From the NCBI RefSeq assembly GCF_000378765.1, contig NZ_KB905342.1, positions 310,001-374,000 of the forward strand: a stretch of 64,000 nt of DNA, written 5' to 3'. Positions 17,233-25,670 of this stretch are shown piece by piece (the stretch's first letter is position 1; each line of letters starts with the position of its first letter). This DNA is from Psychroflexus tropicus DSM 15496 (GTDB taxonomy: Bacteria > Bacteroidota > Bacteroidia > Flavobacteriales > Flavobacteriaceae). The position numbers and the translations under genes were made by a program. The notes under the pieces are model-generated. The model did no database searches. It was not told the DNA's origin and saw only the letters and a list, made by a program, of their open reading frames with translations.

Positions 17233-20200
17233 TTACTTCAGTTTAACCACCAAATCGTCTGCATAAACCATAATTCCAGTTTTTAAAGCTACCTCACTTA
17301 CTTCACCTTCAGCATTAGCGGTTACTGTAGTTTCCATTTTCATAGCCTCAATGATAAATAAAGGTTGATTCTTCTTCACCTTGTCTCCCTTTTTGACCAA
17401 AATTTGAGTCAGTGACCCTTGCAGTGGCGCACCCACCTGCTTGTCGTCAGACTTGTCTGCTTTGGTGTGAGACACCTTATCTACCTTAACGCTTTCATTT
17501 CTTACCTGAATGTTACGAGTTTGGCCATTCACTTTAAAGAATACAGTCGTCATTCCGGCATCATCAGTTCTGCCTACAGATACAAGTGTGATAAGTAAGG
17601 TTTTACCTTTGTCTAATTCAACCACGATTTCCTCTCCTGGCTCCATGCCATAGAAAAAGTTTTTGGTAGGAAGATTAAACACACTACCGTATTGGGTGTG
17701 ATGATTAAAGGCGTCTGTAAAGACTTTTGGGTAGAGTTTGTAAGACAGGAAGTCTTCAAAGTCTAAAGTTCTATCCATGCCTTCAGAAAATAAACCCTGA
17801 AACTCTTTGAACTCCTTTTCAAAGTCAACTGGCGCTAAATGCGCATTAGGTCTGTCGGTGTAAGGCGTTTCACCTTTCAAAATAATCTTTTGGATTCTCT
17901 CTGGAAAACCACCAACCGGCTGACCTAAATCTCCTTTGAAGAAACTCACTACCGATTGGGGGAAGGATAAATTCTCACCGTTTTCTAAAACATCTTCGAT
18001 CGTCAAATTATTACTCACTAAGTATTGAGCCATATCACCAACAACCTTAGAACTTGGGGTCACTTTAATGATGTCTCCAAAAAGCTCATTCACTTTAGCA
18101 TACATATCTGTAATTTCATGGAATCGATCAGCCAAGCCTAAAGATTCGGCCTGTGGTTTTAGATTGGAATACTGGCCTCCAGGAATTTCGTGCGTATAAA
18201 CTTCGCCATTCCCAGCTTTGAGTCCAGACTCAAATGGATAATAATAGGTTCTGACCTGCTCCCAATAGATCGAATATTCATTAAGCTTTTTGGTATTCAA
18301 TTTATTTTCTCGGGGATGGTATTTTAGGATTTCCACCAACGAGTTAAAATTAGGCTGAGAGGTTAAGCCAGACAGACCTCCAAGCGCCACATCTACTACG
18401 TCTACTCCAGCTTCTATGGCATTGAGGTAAGTGGAAGCCTGCATCGAAGACGTATCGTGAGTGTGAAGGTGAATAGGAAGTTTCACCTCAGACTTCAGGG
18501 CAGTGACCAGTTCTTTTGCCGCATTGGGTTTTAGTAAACCAGCCATATCCTTTATAGCGATGATATGCGCCCCGGCATTCTCTAGGTCTTTAGCTAACTG
18601 TAAGTAATACTTTAAAGTGTATTTAGTTCGTTTAGGATCAAGAATATCACCTGTATAACACATAGAAGCTTCTGCCAGACCTCCGGTATTTTCCCTGACG
18701 TATTTGATACAAGGCTCAATGGATTTCATCCAGTTTTGAGAATCAAAAATCCTGAAAATATCAACTCCGTTTTCCCAGGACTCCGTAACGAATCGCTCGA
18801 TTAAATTGTCTGGGTATGCGGTATAACCTACTCCATTAGAACCTCTCAAGAGCATTTGTAATAAAATGTTGGGCATGGCTTTTCTGAACATTCTAAGTCG
18901 CTCCCAAGGGTTTTCTTTCAGGAACCTCATGCACACATCAAAAGTGGCTCCACCCCACACTTCCATACTAAAAATTTCAGGATGATCTTTAGCGTAATTA
19001 GCTGCGACTTTCTCCATATCATAAGTTCGCATTCTGGTAGCCAGCAAACTTTGATGACCATCTCTCATGGTGGTGTCTGTAAAATGGATTTTCTTCTCTT
19101 TAGATAACCATTTTGAAAAGTCTTCAGGACCAAGCTCTGTTAACAAGTCCTTAGTTCCTTTTTCATAAGGGGTTTGAGCTGATACTTTAGGAATTTCAGG
19201 TTTCAAAAATGTTGGGTTGTCAACGGTATGTTTTACATCTGGATTTCCATTAACTGTAATATCCCCTAAGAAATTGACCATTTTGGTCGCCCTATTTCTA
19301 GGTTCCTTAATATCGAAAAGTTCGGGGGTGTTTTTGATATAATTCACCGTGACTTTACCTTCTCTAAAGGTAGAGTCTCTCAAAATGTTATCTAAGAATG
19401 CCATGTTTGTTTTGACACCTCTCACTCTGAATTCGGCTAAAGCCCGTCGCATTTTTTTGCAGGCATCGTCTAAAGTTCTGCTACTGGCAGAGACTTTAAC
19501 CAGCATAGAGTCGAAAAAGGGTGAAATTTTTACCCCCTGGTAAACACTACCCGCGTCTAAACGGATCCCAAAACCAGATGCACTTCTGTAGGTGGTGATG
19601 GTTCCGTAATCGGGCTTAAAATCATTTTTAGGGTCTTCGGTTGTAATCCGGCATTGCACTGCAAATCCGTTGATGCTTGCGGAGGCCTGATCTGGTAAAT
19701 TGATCTCCTCGTCGGAAAGTTTATAATTATCGGCAATGTATAATTGAGTCTTAATCAGGTCTACACCCGTAACTACTTCCGTAACAGTATGCTCTACCTG
19801 AACTCTAGGATTCACCTCGATAAAATAGATGCTGCCATCCTCATCGACCAAAAACTCGACGGTACCAATATTGTTATAGTTAACCGCTTTACAGATTTTA
19901 ACTGCATAATCATAAAGCCTATTTTTTACTGCTTCATTTAAATCTTTTGATGGTGCAAATTCTATTACTTTTTGGTAACGACGTTGCACCGAACAGTCCC
20001 TTTCAAACAGATGAAGCGTATTGCCATGATTATCGGCGACAATTTGAATTTCGATATGCTTAGGATTCTCAATAAATTTTTCAAGAAACACCGTTTCATC
20101 TCCAAAGGCATTTTTAGCTTCTCTTCTGGATTCCCCGTAGGCATTTTCCAATTCGTCCATACTTCTCAGGACACGCATGCCTCGTCCTCCTCCTCCAGAG

Positions 20201-20685
20201 GCTGCTTTCAACATCAAAGGAAAACCAATACGCTCAGCTTCTTCAGTGGCTATTTCTAATGAAGTCAGCTCTTTTTTATTGCTTTCTATAATTGGAACTT
20301 CATTATCTATCGCTACTTTTTTGGCAGTAACCTTATCGCCCAGTGATTTTAAAACACTTACATCAGGACCTACAAAGACAATATTATTCTCTTTACAAGC
20401 CTGGGCAAATTTTGCATTTTCAGACAAAAATCCGTAGCCTGGGTGAATGGCATCCACACCGTTTTCTTTGGCGACTCTTATGATTTCATCAATGTCTAAA
20501 TAAGGTTTTAGCGGCTCCTTATCGTCACCCACCTGGTAGGATTCATCGGCTTTATAGCGGTGCAACGAGTACCTGTCTTCGTAGGTATAAATCCCCACGG
20601 TCCTTATGCCAATTTCGGTACAGGCTCGAAAGATTCGAATGGCTATTTCTCCTCTATTGGCGACTAAGACTTTTTTGATGTTCAT
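17233..20685 (-). CDS. pyc: Pyruvate carboxylase
   Basis: 1150 residues, the size of the single-chain alpha4 enzyme. Domain order: biotin carboxylase (1-450; starts KKVLVANRGEIAIRIFRAC, ATP-grasp GGGGRGMRVL), carboxyltransferase (~530-800; FTDTTMRDGHQSLLATRMRT, with the metal-binding HLHTHDTS), PYC/OADA conserved region, and C-terminal biotinyl domain with the biotin Lys in IIEAMKMETTV (~1115). It makes oxaloacetate from pyruvate and bicarbonate, feeding the TCA cycle and gluconeogenesis, which suits growth on glycerol. Monocistronic, minus strand. Confidence 0.97.
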   Translation of the reverse strand: MNIKKVLVANRGEIAIRIFRACTEIGIRTVGIYTYEDRYSLHRYKADESYQVGDDKEPLKPYLDIDEIIRVAKENGVDAIHPGYGFLSENAKFAQACKENNIVFVGPDVSVLKSLGDKVTAKKVAIDNEVPIIESNKKELTSLEIATEEAERIGFPLMLKAASGGGGRGMRVLRSMDELENAYGESRREAKNAFGDETVFLEKFIENPKHIEIQIVADNHGNTLHLFERDCSVQRRYQKVIEFAPSKDLNEAVKNRLYDYAVKICKAVNYNNIGTVEFLVDEDGSIYFIEVNPRVQVEHTVTEVVTGVDLIKTQLYIADNYKLSDEEINLPDQASASINGFAVQCRITTEDPKNDFKPDYGTITTYRSASGFGIRLDAGSVYQGVKISPFFDSMLVKVSASSRTLDDACKKMRRALAEFRVRGVKTNMAFLDNILRDSTFREGKVTVNYIKNTPELFDIKEPRNRATKMVNFLGDITVNGNPDVKHTVDNPTFLKPEIPKVSAQTPYEKGTKDLLTELGPEDFSKWLSKEKKIHFTDTTMRDGHQSLLATRMRTYDMEKVAANYAKDHPEIFSMEVWGGATFDVCMRFLKENPWERLRMFRKAMPNILLQMLLRGSNGVGYTAYPDNLIERFVTESWENGVDIFRIFDSQNWMKSIEPCIKYVRENTGGLAEASMCYTGDILDPKRTKYTLKYYLQLAKDLENAGAHIIAIKDMAGLLKPNAAKELVTALKSEVKLPIHLHTHDTSSMQASTYLNAIEAGVDVVDVALGGLSGLTSQPNFNSLVEILKYHPRENKLNTKKLNEYSIYWEQVRTYYYPFESGLKAGNGEVYTHEIPGGQYSNLKPQAESLGLADRFHEITDMYAKVNELFGDIIKVTPSSKVVGDMAQYLVSNNLTIEDVLENGENLSFPQSVVSFFKGDLGQPVGGFPERIQKIILKGETPYTDRPNAHLAPVDFEKEFKEFQGLFSEGMDRTLDFEDFLSYKLYPKVFTDAFNHHTQYGSVFNLPTKNFFYGMEPGEEIVVELDKGKTLLITLVSVGRTDDAGMTTVFFKVNGQTRNIQVRNESVKVDKVSHTKADKSDDKQVGAPLQGSLTQILVKKGDKVKKNQPLFIIEAMKMETTVTANAEGEVSEVALKTGIMVYADDLVVKLK

Positions 20686-20803
20686 TCTGATTAGGTTTAT
20701 TTTTGTGGTTTGAAACGGAAAACTCTAAAGTTATTAAATAATTTAATCATCCCTTTGGAATTGGTATTTTTTTAGAAGTTTGTGTTTTGATTTAATTTGA
20801 TGA

Positions 20804-21226
20804 ATGGATATAGAACTTTTGACCCTAAACAAGGAAACGATTAGTTTAAGCAGTTTGCTATCAACCGAACAGCCTAACCTTATCCTTTTTTATAATACTT
20901 TTTGTCTTGGTTGTACTGGTAGAGCGATTCCTTTTGCTTTTGAATTGACCAAGGATTTTCCTAAACTCAATCTCATCGTGATTCATACCAATTTTGGAAA
21001 TCAGTCGTTTTCTAAATCGGAAATCCTCGATATTTTCAGGTCTAAAAGTTCTCCTTTTGAGATTTATATCGACCCCAATGCGGAAGCCTACAAGTATTTT
21101 GAATGTGAAGGCACACCACATTGGATCGTTCTTGATCTGAAATTGCAACAATTTAGAAGTATCTTTGGCTCCCAAACTCAAGCTCAACAAATGCTATTTT
21201 ACGCCTTGGAAGCTTCAACAATTTAA
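20804..21226 (+). CDS. Thioredoxin-fold redoxin protein
   Basis: 140 residues. NLILFYNTFCLGCTGRAIPF places a CxxC (Cys-Leu-Gly-Cys) after the first thioredoxin strand, and ECEGTPHWIVLDL shows the cis-Pro loop of the fold. It lacks a signal peptide, so it is probably cytoplasmic, unlike most TlpA/ResA proteins. Its partner is unknown. A predicted barrel gene follows after 4 bp, and the divergent pyc gene lies 118 bp upstream. Thiol oxidoreductase activity is inferred from the fold. Confidence 0.82.
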   Translation: MDIELLTLNKETISLSSLLSTEQPNLILFYNTFCLGCTGRAIPFAFELTKDFPKLNLIVIHTNFGNQSFSKSEILDIFRSKSSPFEIYIDPNAEAYKYFECEGTPHWIVLDLKLQQFRSIFGSQTQAQQMLFYALEASTI

Positions 21227-21230
21227 TATT

Positions 21231-21701
21231 ATGAAGTATCTTATTTTATCTCTATCCCTTGCTTTTGCTTTATCCACGCAAGCTCAAAATCTCGCAGGAG
21301 CACAGGTTTCTTTCGATTCAGACCGAGATAATGCTGGTATTGGCTTCAAAGGTGTTTTTGCCTTGACTAATTCACTTTCTTTTTCTCCAGATATCAACTA
21401 CTTTTTCAGAAGAAGTGATTTTGTAACAGTGAACACAGACTTACATCTGGATTTAGCAAAAGGTAATAACCTTAAATTTTATGGATTAGGAGGCTTACAT
21501 TTTGGAACATTCAGAAATATTACCAATAGAAGTGGCTTTCTAGGGTTTAACAGAAATGCAGACGTCAACCTGGGAGTAAATTTAGGACTTGGTGCACAAC
21601 TGTTTACAAAAGAGAATTTTAGACTCTTTACAGAGGGTAAGTACATCATTTCTGAACTAGACCGCTTTGTACTTTCAGTTGGGATGCTTTTTAGTTTATA
21701 A
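21231..21701 (+). CDS. Small outer-membrane beta-barrel protein
   Basis: 156 residues from the ATG at 21231, chosen because it begins a clean signal peptide (MKYLILSLSLAFALSTQAQ) and lies 4 bp past the previous stop; a longer in-frame reading would overlap the upstream gene by 62 bp. The mature part shows barrel strands (GIGFKGVFALTNSLSFSPDI, LKFYGLGGLHFG, LGVNLGLGAQLF) and ends in a strand with GMLFSL. It looks like a small 8-stranded barrel of the OmpA/Opr type. Specific function unknown. Confidence 0.82.
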   Translation: MKYLILSLSLAFALSTQAQNLAGAQVSFDSDRDNAGIGFKGVFALTNSLSFSPDINYFFRRSDFVTVNTDLHLDLAKGNNLKFYGLGGLHFGTFRNITNRSGFLGFNRNADVNLGVNLGLGAQLFTKENFRLFTEGKYIISELDRFVLSVGMLFSL

Positions 21702-21704
21702 GAC

Positions 21705-22820
21705 TTAAAAAGCTTTTTGTATTAATTGTCTATCTTCGGCAGTAGCAGCAGTTTTTATATCGAAGTGCAAAACTCCTATAACGAGTTCTTCTTCTGTGAT
21801 GACTTCTACCTTCCATTGCCCTGGCCAGATATTTTCTTTGTAGGTGTAACCTCGAAATCCTAAATCCCGACCGCCTGTTACCTTGAAGCCTAAATCTTCT
21901 GTCACCTTCCAAGTATTGGTTTTTGGATCCAGCCACTGCCAGCGATGATACACCGATTTTGAGAGCTCTGTTGGTGCAAAGATTGAAGTAAACGCATAAA
22001 CAGCTTCACCACTTCGACGATGAAAGTCGCTGCGATAGGTCCGCCAGAATACATACCAATCATCTTTCTCATAAGAAACCAAGTAATCCTCCCCTTGTTT
22101 TTCTACATGATGAGCAACTAACCCGGTCTGCATGGCGAGAGGCACTGGAGGTATTAGGCTAAAATAATAAAACAGGTTAATGGCAATGTAGATACTAAAG
22201 AGAATGCTAAACAGTTTTGTGAGATTTACCTCTGAGCGCGCTTTTGTACTGGATTTGAAAGTTACTAATATCAGAGATAACACGCTTAAAAGGCTAATGA
22301 GACCTGAAAGAATGAAAATAAAGGTATTCATTTGCTTTATCAGCATAGGAATCATAAACGCAAAAAAGGTAAAACTTATAAAAAAGTAAATACCAAACTG
22401 GAGGTATTTATTTGAAATTCTTTTCTTAAGGAGTTCATTAGCTAAAAGTAAAAGAAGCAGAAGGACAAAAAATGCCATTGTTTTTGAAAGAGAAACACTC
22501 CTGAAGAAGTAGATCACAAAAGCACTGGATAATCCTCCAAAAGAAAATTGTATGGCTAGTGGAAGGTATTTGGTAAAACGTCCTAAATATTGGCGTAACC
22601 ACCTTAGATCTTCCTTGCTGTTATAAAGGTAAATCCAAAGGCTTAAAAAACTCATGTGCAAACAAAGCACCACGGTATCGTAGGTGCGATCGATACGGCC
22701 CAGAGTGAGTGAATCAAAAATAAAACCACCCATAAAAACAAAAATTGGGGCATGCTGCTGATTGGAAAGTAAAAATTTGACTATTGGACTTTTCTTGTAC
22801 CTGCTAAAGACGCTTTTCAT
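21705..22820 (-). CDS. DUF2914 domain membrane protein
   Basis: 371 residues. About eight hydrophobic segments occupy residues 15-250, and the C-terminal ~110 residues form the DUF2914 domain, recognised by YHRWQWLDPKTNTWKV, then GGRDLGFRGYTYKENIWPGQ, WKVEVITEEELVIG. DUF2914 is thought to be an extracytoplasmic beta domain; the function is not known. It is convergent with the barrel gene (3-bp gap) and stands alone. Confidence 0.85.
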   Translation of the reverse strand: MKSVFSRYKKSPIVKFLLSNQQHAPIFVFMGGFIFDSLTLGRIDRTYDTVVLCLHMSFLSLWIYLYNSKEDLRWLRQYLGRFTKYLPLAIQFSFGGLSSAFVIYFFRSVSLSKTMAFFVLLLLLLLANELLKKRISNKYLQFGIYFFISFTFFAFMIPMLIKQMNTFIFILSGLISLLSVLSLILVTFKSSTKARSEVNLTKLFSILFSIYIAINLFYYFSLIPPVPLAMQTGLVAHHVEKQGEDYLVSYEKDDWYVFWRTYRSDFHRRSGEAVYAFTSIFAPTELSKSVYHRWQWLDPKTNTWKVTEDLGFKVTGGRDLGFRGYTYKENIWPGQWKVEVITEEELVIGVLHFDIKTAATAEDRQLIQKAF

Positions 22821-23063
22821 ACTTTTAAATGATGCTTCAAATTTATTCTTTTTCTACAATTAGGTCTTGGCAGTGATCAACAGTTATTTCTTTTGACTGT
22901 AAAAGGTGACTTTTTAGGCTTCAACGTTATTTTTAAGAATTTTTTCAGATATTTATTTAATGTAAGAGGCATACGAACTATGCTTGAGGGTTTACTAAAT
23001 ATTCAAACAACCTATTCATTGTTATAGTCACTTATTTAGAATTTAATGATCAATATTTAGCTT

Positions 23064-23384
23064 ATGATTTTAGTCCCGATAATGTTCATTTTGATTGGCG
23101 TATTCATTAAATACGGCGAAATGTATACGCTTATGGCAGGCTACAACACCATGAGTAAGGAAGAACAAAAGCAGTTTGATGTAGAAGCTCTTGCAAAGTT
23201 GATGAAGAACGTCATGTTTGGGATGGCGCTTGTGGTTATAGCTGGTCTTCTACTGTCCAATTGGACGGAAAATTCTGATTATGAATTTTACGCTTTAGGT
23301 TTGGCATTATTGGTAGGCATTCCTTACCTGCTTGTTCAAGGAAATTCTGATCGGTATAAAAAAGATAAGAATAATGGTCAATAA
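23064..23384 (+). CDS. DUF3784 family small membrane protein
   Basis: 106 residues with three hydrophobic segments (~1-16, 53-70, 78-95). The conserved family motif is MAGYNTMSKEEQKQFD (residues ~25-40), typical of DUF3784, placed in a loop after the first helix. The role of the family is unknown. It lies 10 bp upstream of the decayed gene at 23395, which may once have shared its transcript. Confidence 0.82.
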   Translation: MILVPIMFILIGVFIKYGEMYTLMAGYNTMSKEEQKQFDVEALAKLMKNVMFGMALVVIAGLLLSNWTENSDYEFYALGLALLVGIPYLLVQGNSDRYKKDKNNGQ

Positions 23385-23394
23385 CCGCTCTCAA

Positions 23395-24304
23395 ATGAAA
23401 AACCCCATCCTCAAAAAGATTATCAGGTTAGCTAAATATCTAGCAATTTTTTAATGTTCCTAGATATGATAGCACTTGCTATTCCAAAACTGTTGCAAAT
23501 GCAATTCAGATTAAACCATTACCTTGACTTTGTTCCCTTAGCAGAATTGCCTTAACCCGAGCTTATGATGTCTTTTTTTGGAAGGTCCTATGCCTACAAT
23601 ATTTTTATAGGGCTTACAGAACTGGCAGTAGGTGTTTTGGTAGTATTTAAAAGAACGAGATTAATTGCCTTACTAATATCTTTAGGAGTGTGCTTAAATA
23701 TTTTTATTATCAACTTTGAATTTGATTTGCCGATGAGTTAAAAAAACACATAACCATCACCTTATTTCTCACTATAATATTACTTTTTGAATATCGCACT
23801 GATGTATACAAATTCTTCATAGAAATGGGAGGTAAAGTTAATGGTGAAGTTATCAAAGCGAAAAGTGGCATTTGGAAAAAACTTCGTATCGTTTACGTGA
23901 TTCTTTTTCCGATAGCTTACTTCATATTTTCATACGTGGTCATATCTATGTATGACTATAACCTCATTAGAAGCTACGAGGTTAAAAATACAAAGATTGA
24001 AAATAAAAGTATTTCATTTAGTAAAGGAACACTAGGCTCAACTCCAATGCTTTTTTTTGAAAGAAATGATAGAGTTAAGTTATCAGTTAACGATAGCTTA
24101 CATCACGGGACCTATAAGATTAAAGGAGAACACCTTCTTATGAGTTTTTGGTCGACAACCAATCATCCCATCGAATTTATTGATGCTCAAATCAAAGACT
24201 ACAGGTTCATCACTGGAACCCTAAACGATAGCATTACTATCCAAATGGAAATTGAGAGACTCCCTGTAGAAAAAGACTATTTAAACGGGATGTACATCGA
24301 TTAA
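23395..24304 (+). pseudogene. Decayed DoxX-like membrane protein gene
   Basis: A single coding sequence of about 300 codons can be read only across three lesions. It starts at ATG 23395 (MKNPILKKIIRLAKYLAIF), needs one extra T in the T-run at ~23447-23452 to continue into a reading with IPKLLQMQFRLNHYLDFVP, hits an in-frame TAA at 23553-23555, goes on as FFGRSYAYNIFIGLTELAVG, and needs one more base near 23731 to enter the open frame that runs to 24304. The SFFGR and GLTELAVGVLVVFKRTRL pieces resemble DoxX-like proteins; the last ~160 residues form a separate domain with SFWSTTNHPIEF. Because one lesion is a stop and two are frameshifts, decay is more likely than sequencing error. The part 23825-24304 is open and could still be translated. 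Confidence 0.75.
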
Positions 24305-24323
24305 ATTTACATCTTAAAATTAA

Positions 24324-24349
24324 AAAACCACTTCTTTCGAAGTGGTTTT
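24324..24349. terminator. Bidirectional terminator before tRNA-Ala
   Basis: Perfect 11-bp stem AAAACCACTTC (24324-24334) with GAAGTGGTTTT (24339-24349), loop TTTC. It ends transcripts from the left and also lies 7 bp past the 3' end of the leftward tRNA gene. Confidence 0.85.
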
Positions 24350-24355
24350 ACTAAG

Positions 24356-24429
24356 TGGAGAATATCGGATTCGAACCGATGGCCTCCACGCTGCCAGCGT
24401 GGCGCTCTAGCCAACTGAGCTAATCCCCC
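24356..24429 (-). tRNA. tRNA-Ala (anticodon GGC)
   Basis: Read on the minus strand the 74 nt fold into a standard cloverleaf: acceptor GGGGGAT/ATTCTCC (two G-U pairs), D arm GCTC-GAGC with AGTTGGCTA loop, anticodon arm CCACG-CTGGCAG-CGTGG, and T arm ATCGG-TTCGAAT-CCGAT. The anticodon GGC reads GCC and GCU, alanine. The 3' CCA is not encoded. A -7 element TATTTTTG (minus strand, 24438-24445) lies 8 nt before the 5' end, so it has its own promoter. Confidence 0.96.
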
Positions 24430-24557
24430 TTGTTTGACAAAAATAAACAAAATTTAGACCTGTAGATATCATAGGACTATTATTTTTACGTTTACATCCT
24501 GATCTAAAAAGGAAAACTATAAAAAGAAATAGAAACTAAAATTTTTAAAGACACATT

Positions 24558-25142
24558 ATGGAAGACTTTTGGCTATATCTCAAATTGGGTTTCGATCATG
24601 TTTTAGACTGGAATGCCTATGACCATGTCCTTTTTCTGACCGCTTTGGTGGCTTCCTACACCTTTAAACAAAGCAAAAATGTAATATGGCTCGTCACTCT
24701 TTTTACGGTTGGACATGTGTTATCCTTAGCCCTGTCTGCCTATGATATTTTGAGAATTGACACCTCCATCATCGAATTTTTGATACCGGTAAGTATCATT
24801 TTTACTGCGTTGTACAACGTCTTTACGGCAGGAAAATCGAAAGGCAGCGGTAAAATCAACCTCTTATATTTTGTCACTTTCTTTTTTGGACTAGTCCACG
24901 GCTTTGGTTTTTCAACTTACTTTAATATGCTAGCCAAAAGTGCAGATAATATTTTTTTGATGTTAGCTGAATTTGCTTTAGGGATTGAGCTTGCTCAAAT
25001 TCTCGTAGTTTTTGCAGTCCTGCTCTTAAGTTTTTTAGTTCAAAATCTTTTTAGGTTTTCAAAACGGGACTGGGTCTTAGTCATCTCTTCAATTGTTTTA
25101 GGAATGACCATCCCGATCCTTTCAGAAAATTGGATCTTTTAG
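24558..25142 (+). CDS. HupE/UreJ family membrane protein
   Basis: 194 residues with about six membrane segments. GFDHVLDWNAYDHVLFLTAL and FFGLVHGFGFSTYFNML are the two His-containing motifs of the HupE/UreJ family, whose members transport nickel or cobalt or are of unknown role. No hydrogenase or urease genes are near, so the metal link is uncertain here. Stand-alone gene between tRNA-Ala and the dCMP deaminase. Confidence 0.88.
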   Translation: MEDFWLYLKLGFDHVLDWNAYDHVLFLTALVASYTFKQSKNVIWLVTLFTVGHVLSLALSAYDILRIDTSIIEFLIPVSIIFTALYNVFTAGKSKGSGKINLLYFVTFFFGLVHGFGFSTYFNMLAKSADNIFLMLAEFALGIELAQILVVFAVLLLSFLVQNLFRFSKRDWVLVISSIVLGMTIPILSENWIF

Positions 25143-25238
25143 AACTTAATTCTCTAAATCTTAGAGTTTAAGTAAATTTAAGGGGTGTGTTAACGCTTGT
25201 CAAAGCGCATTAGTTTTATATTCGAATATATTTTAAAA

Positions 25239-25670
25239 ATGACAAAAGAGAAGCAACTTAAGTTTGATAAAGCTTATTTGCGTATGGCTAGAGAATGGGG
25301 TAAATTATCACATTGTCAACGTAAGCAGGTAGGCGCCATTATTGTTAAGGACAGAATGATTATTTCTGATGGTTTTAATGGGACGCCTAGTGGATTTGAT
25401 AATTCTTGTGAAGATAATGAAGGCTTGACCAAATGGTACGTTTTACACGCAGAAGCCAATGCTATCTTGAAGGTAGCCGCCTCCACCCAATCTTCCAAAA
25501 ATTCAACTTTGTACATCACTTTATCGCCTTGTAAAGAATGTAGTAAATTGATTCATCAGGCTGGTATTACAAGAGTAGTTTACCAGTTCCTATACAAAGA
25601 CAATTCAGGTTTAGATTTTTTAAAAAAAGCCGGCGTTGATTTAAAACATATTGAGGATTTAGAAGAATGA
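25239..25670 (+). CDS. Deoxycytidylate deaminase family protein
   Basis: 143 residues from the ATG at 25239; an in-frame TTG at 25197 would add 14 non-conserved residues. The zinc site is visible: HAE in VLHAEANAIL (His and catalytic Glu) and PCKEC in LSPCKECSKL. The N-terminal KAYLRMAREWGKLSHC and GFNGTPSGFDN are typical of dCMP deaminases (ComEB type), which supply dUMP for thymidylate. Its stop overlaps the start of the S41 protease gene by 4 bp (25667-25670), so the two are coupled, a common flavobacterial arrangement. Confidence 0.92.
   Translation: MTKEKQLKFDKAYLRMAREWGKLSHCQRKQVGAIIVKDRMIISDGFNGTPSGFDNSCEDNEGLTKWYVLHAEANAILKVAASTQSSKNSTLYITLSPCKECSKLIHQAGITRVVYQFLYKDNSGLDFLKKAGVDLKHIEDLEE

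Noticed and set aside
21165-21230. Longer N-terminus of the 21231 barrel protein
   Set aside because: It would overlap the redoxin gene by 62 bp and put 22 residues ahead of a clean signal peptide, so the ATG at 21231 is preferred.
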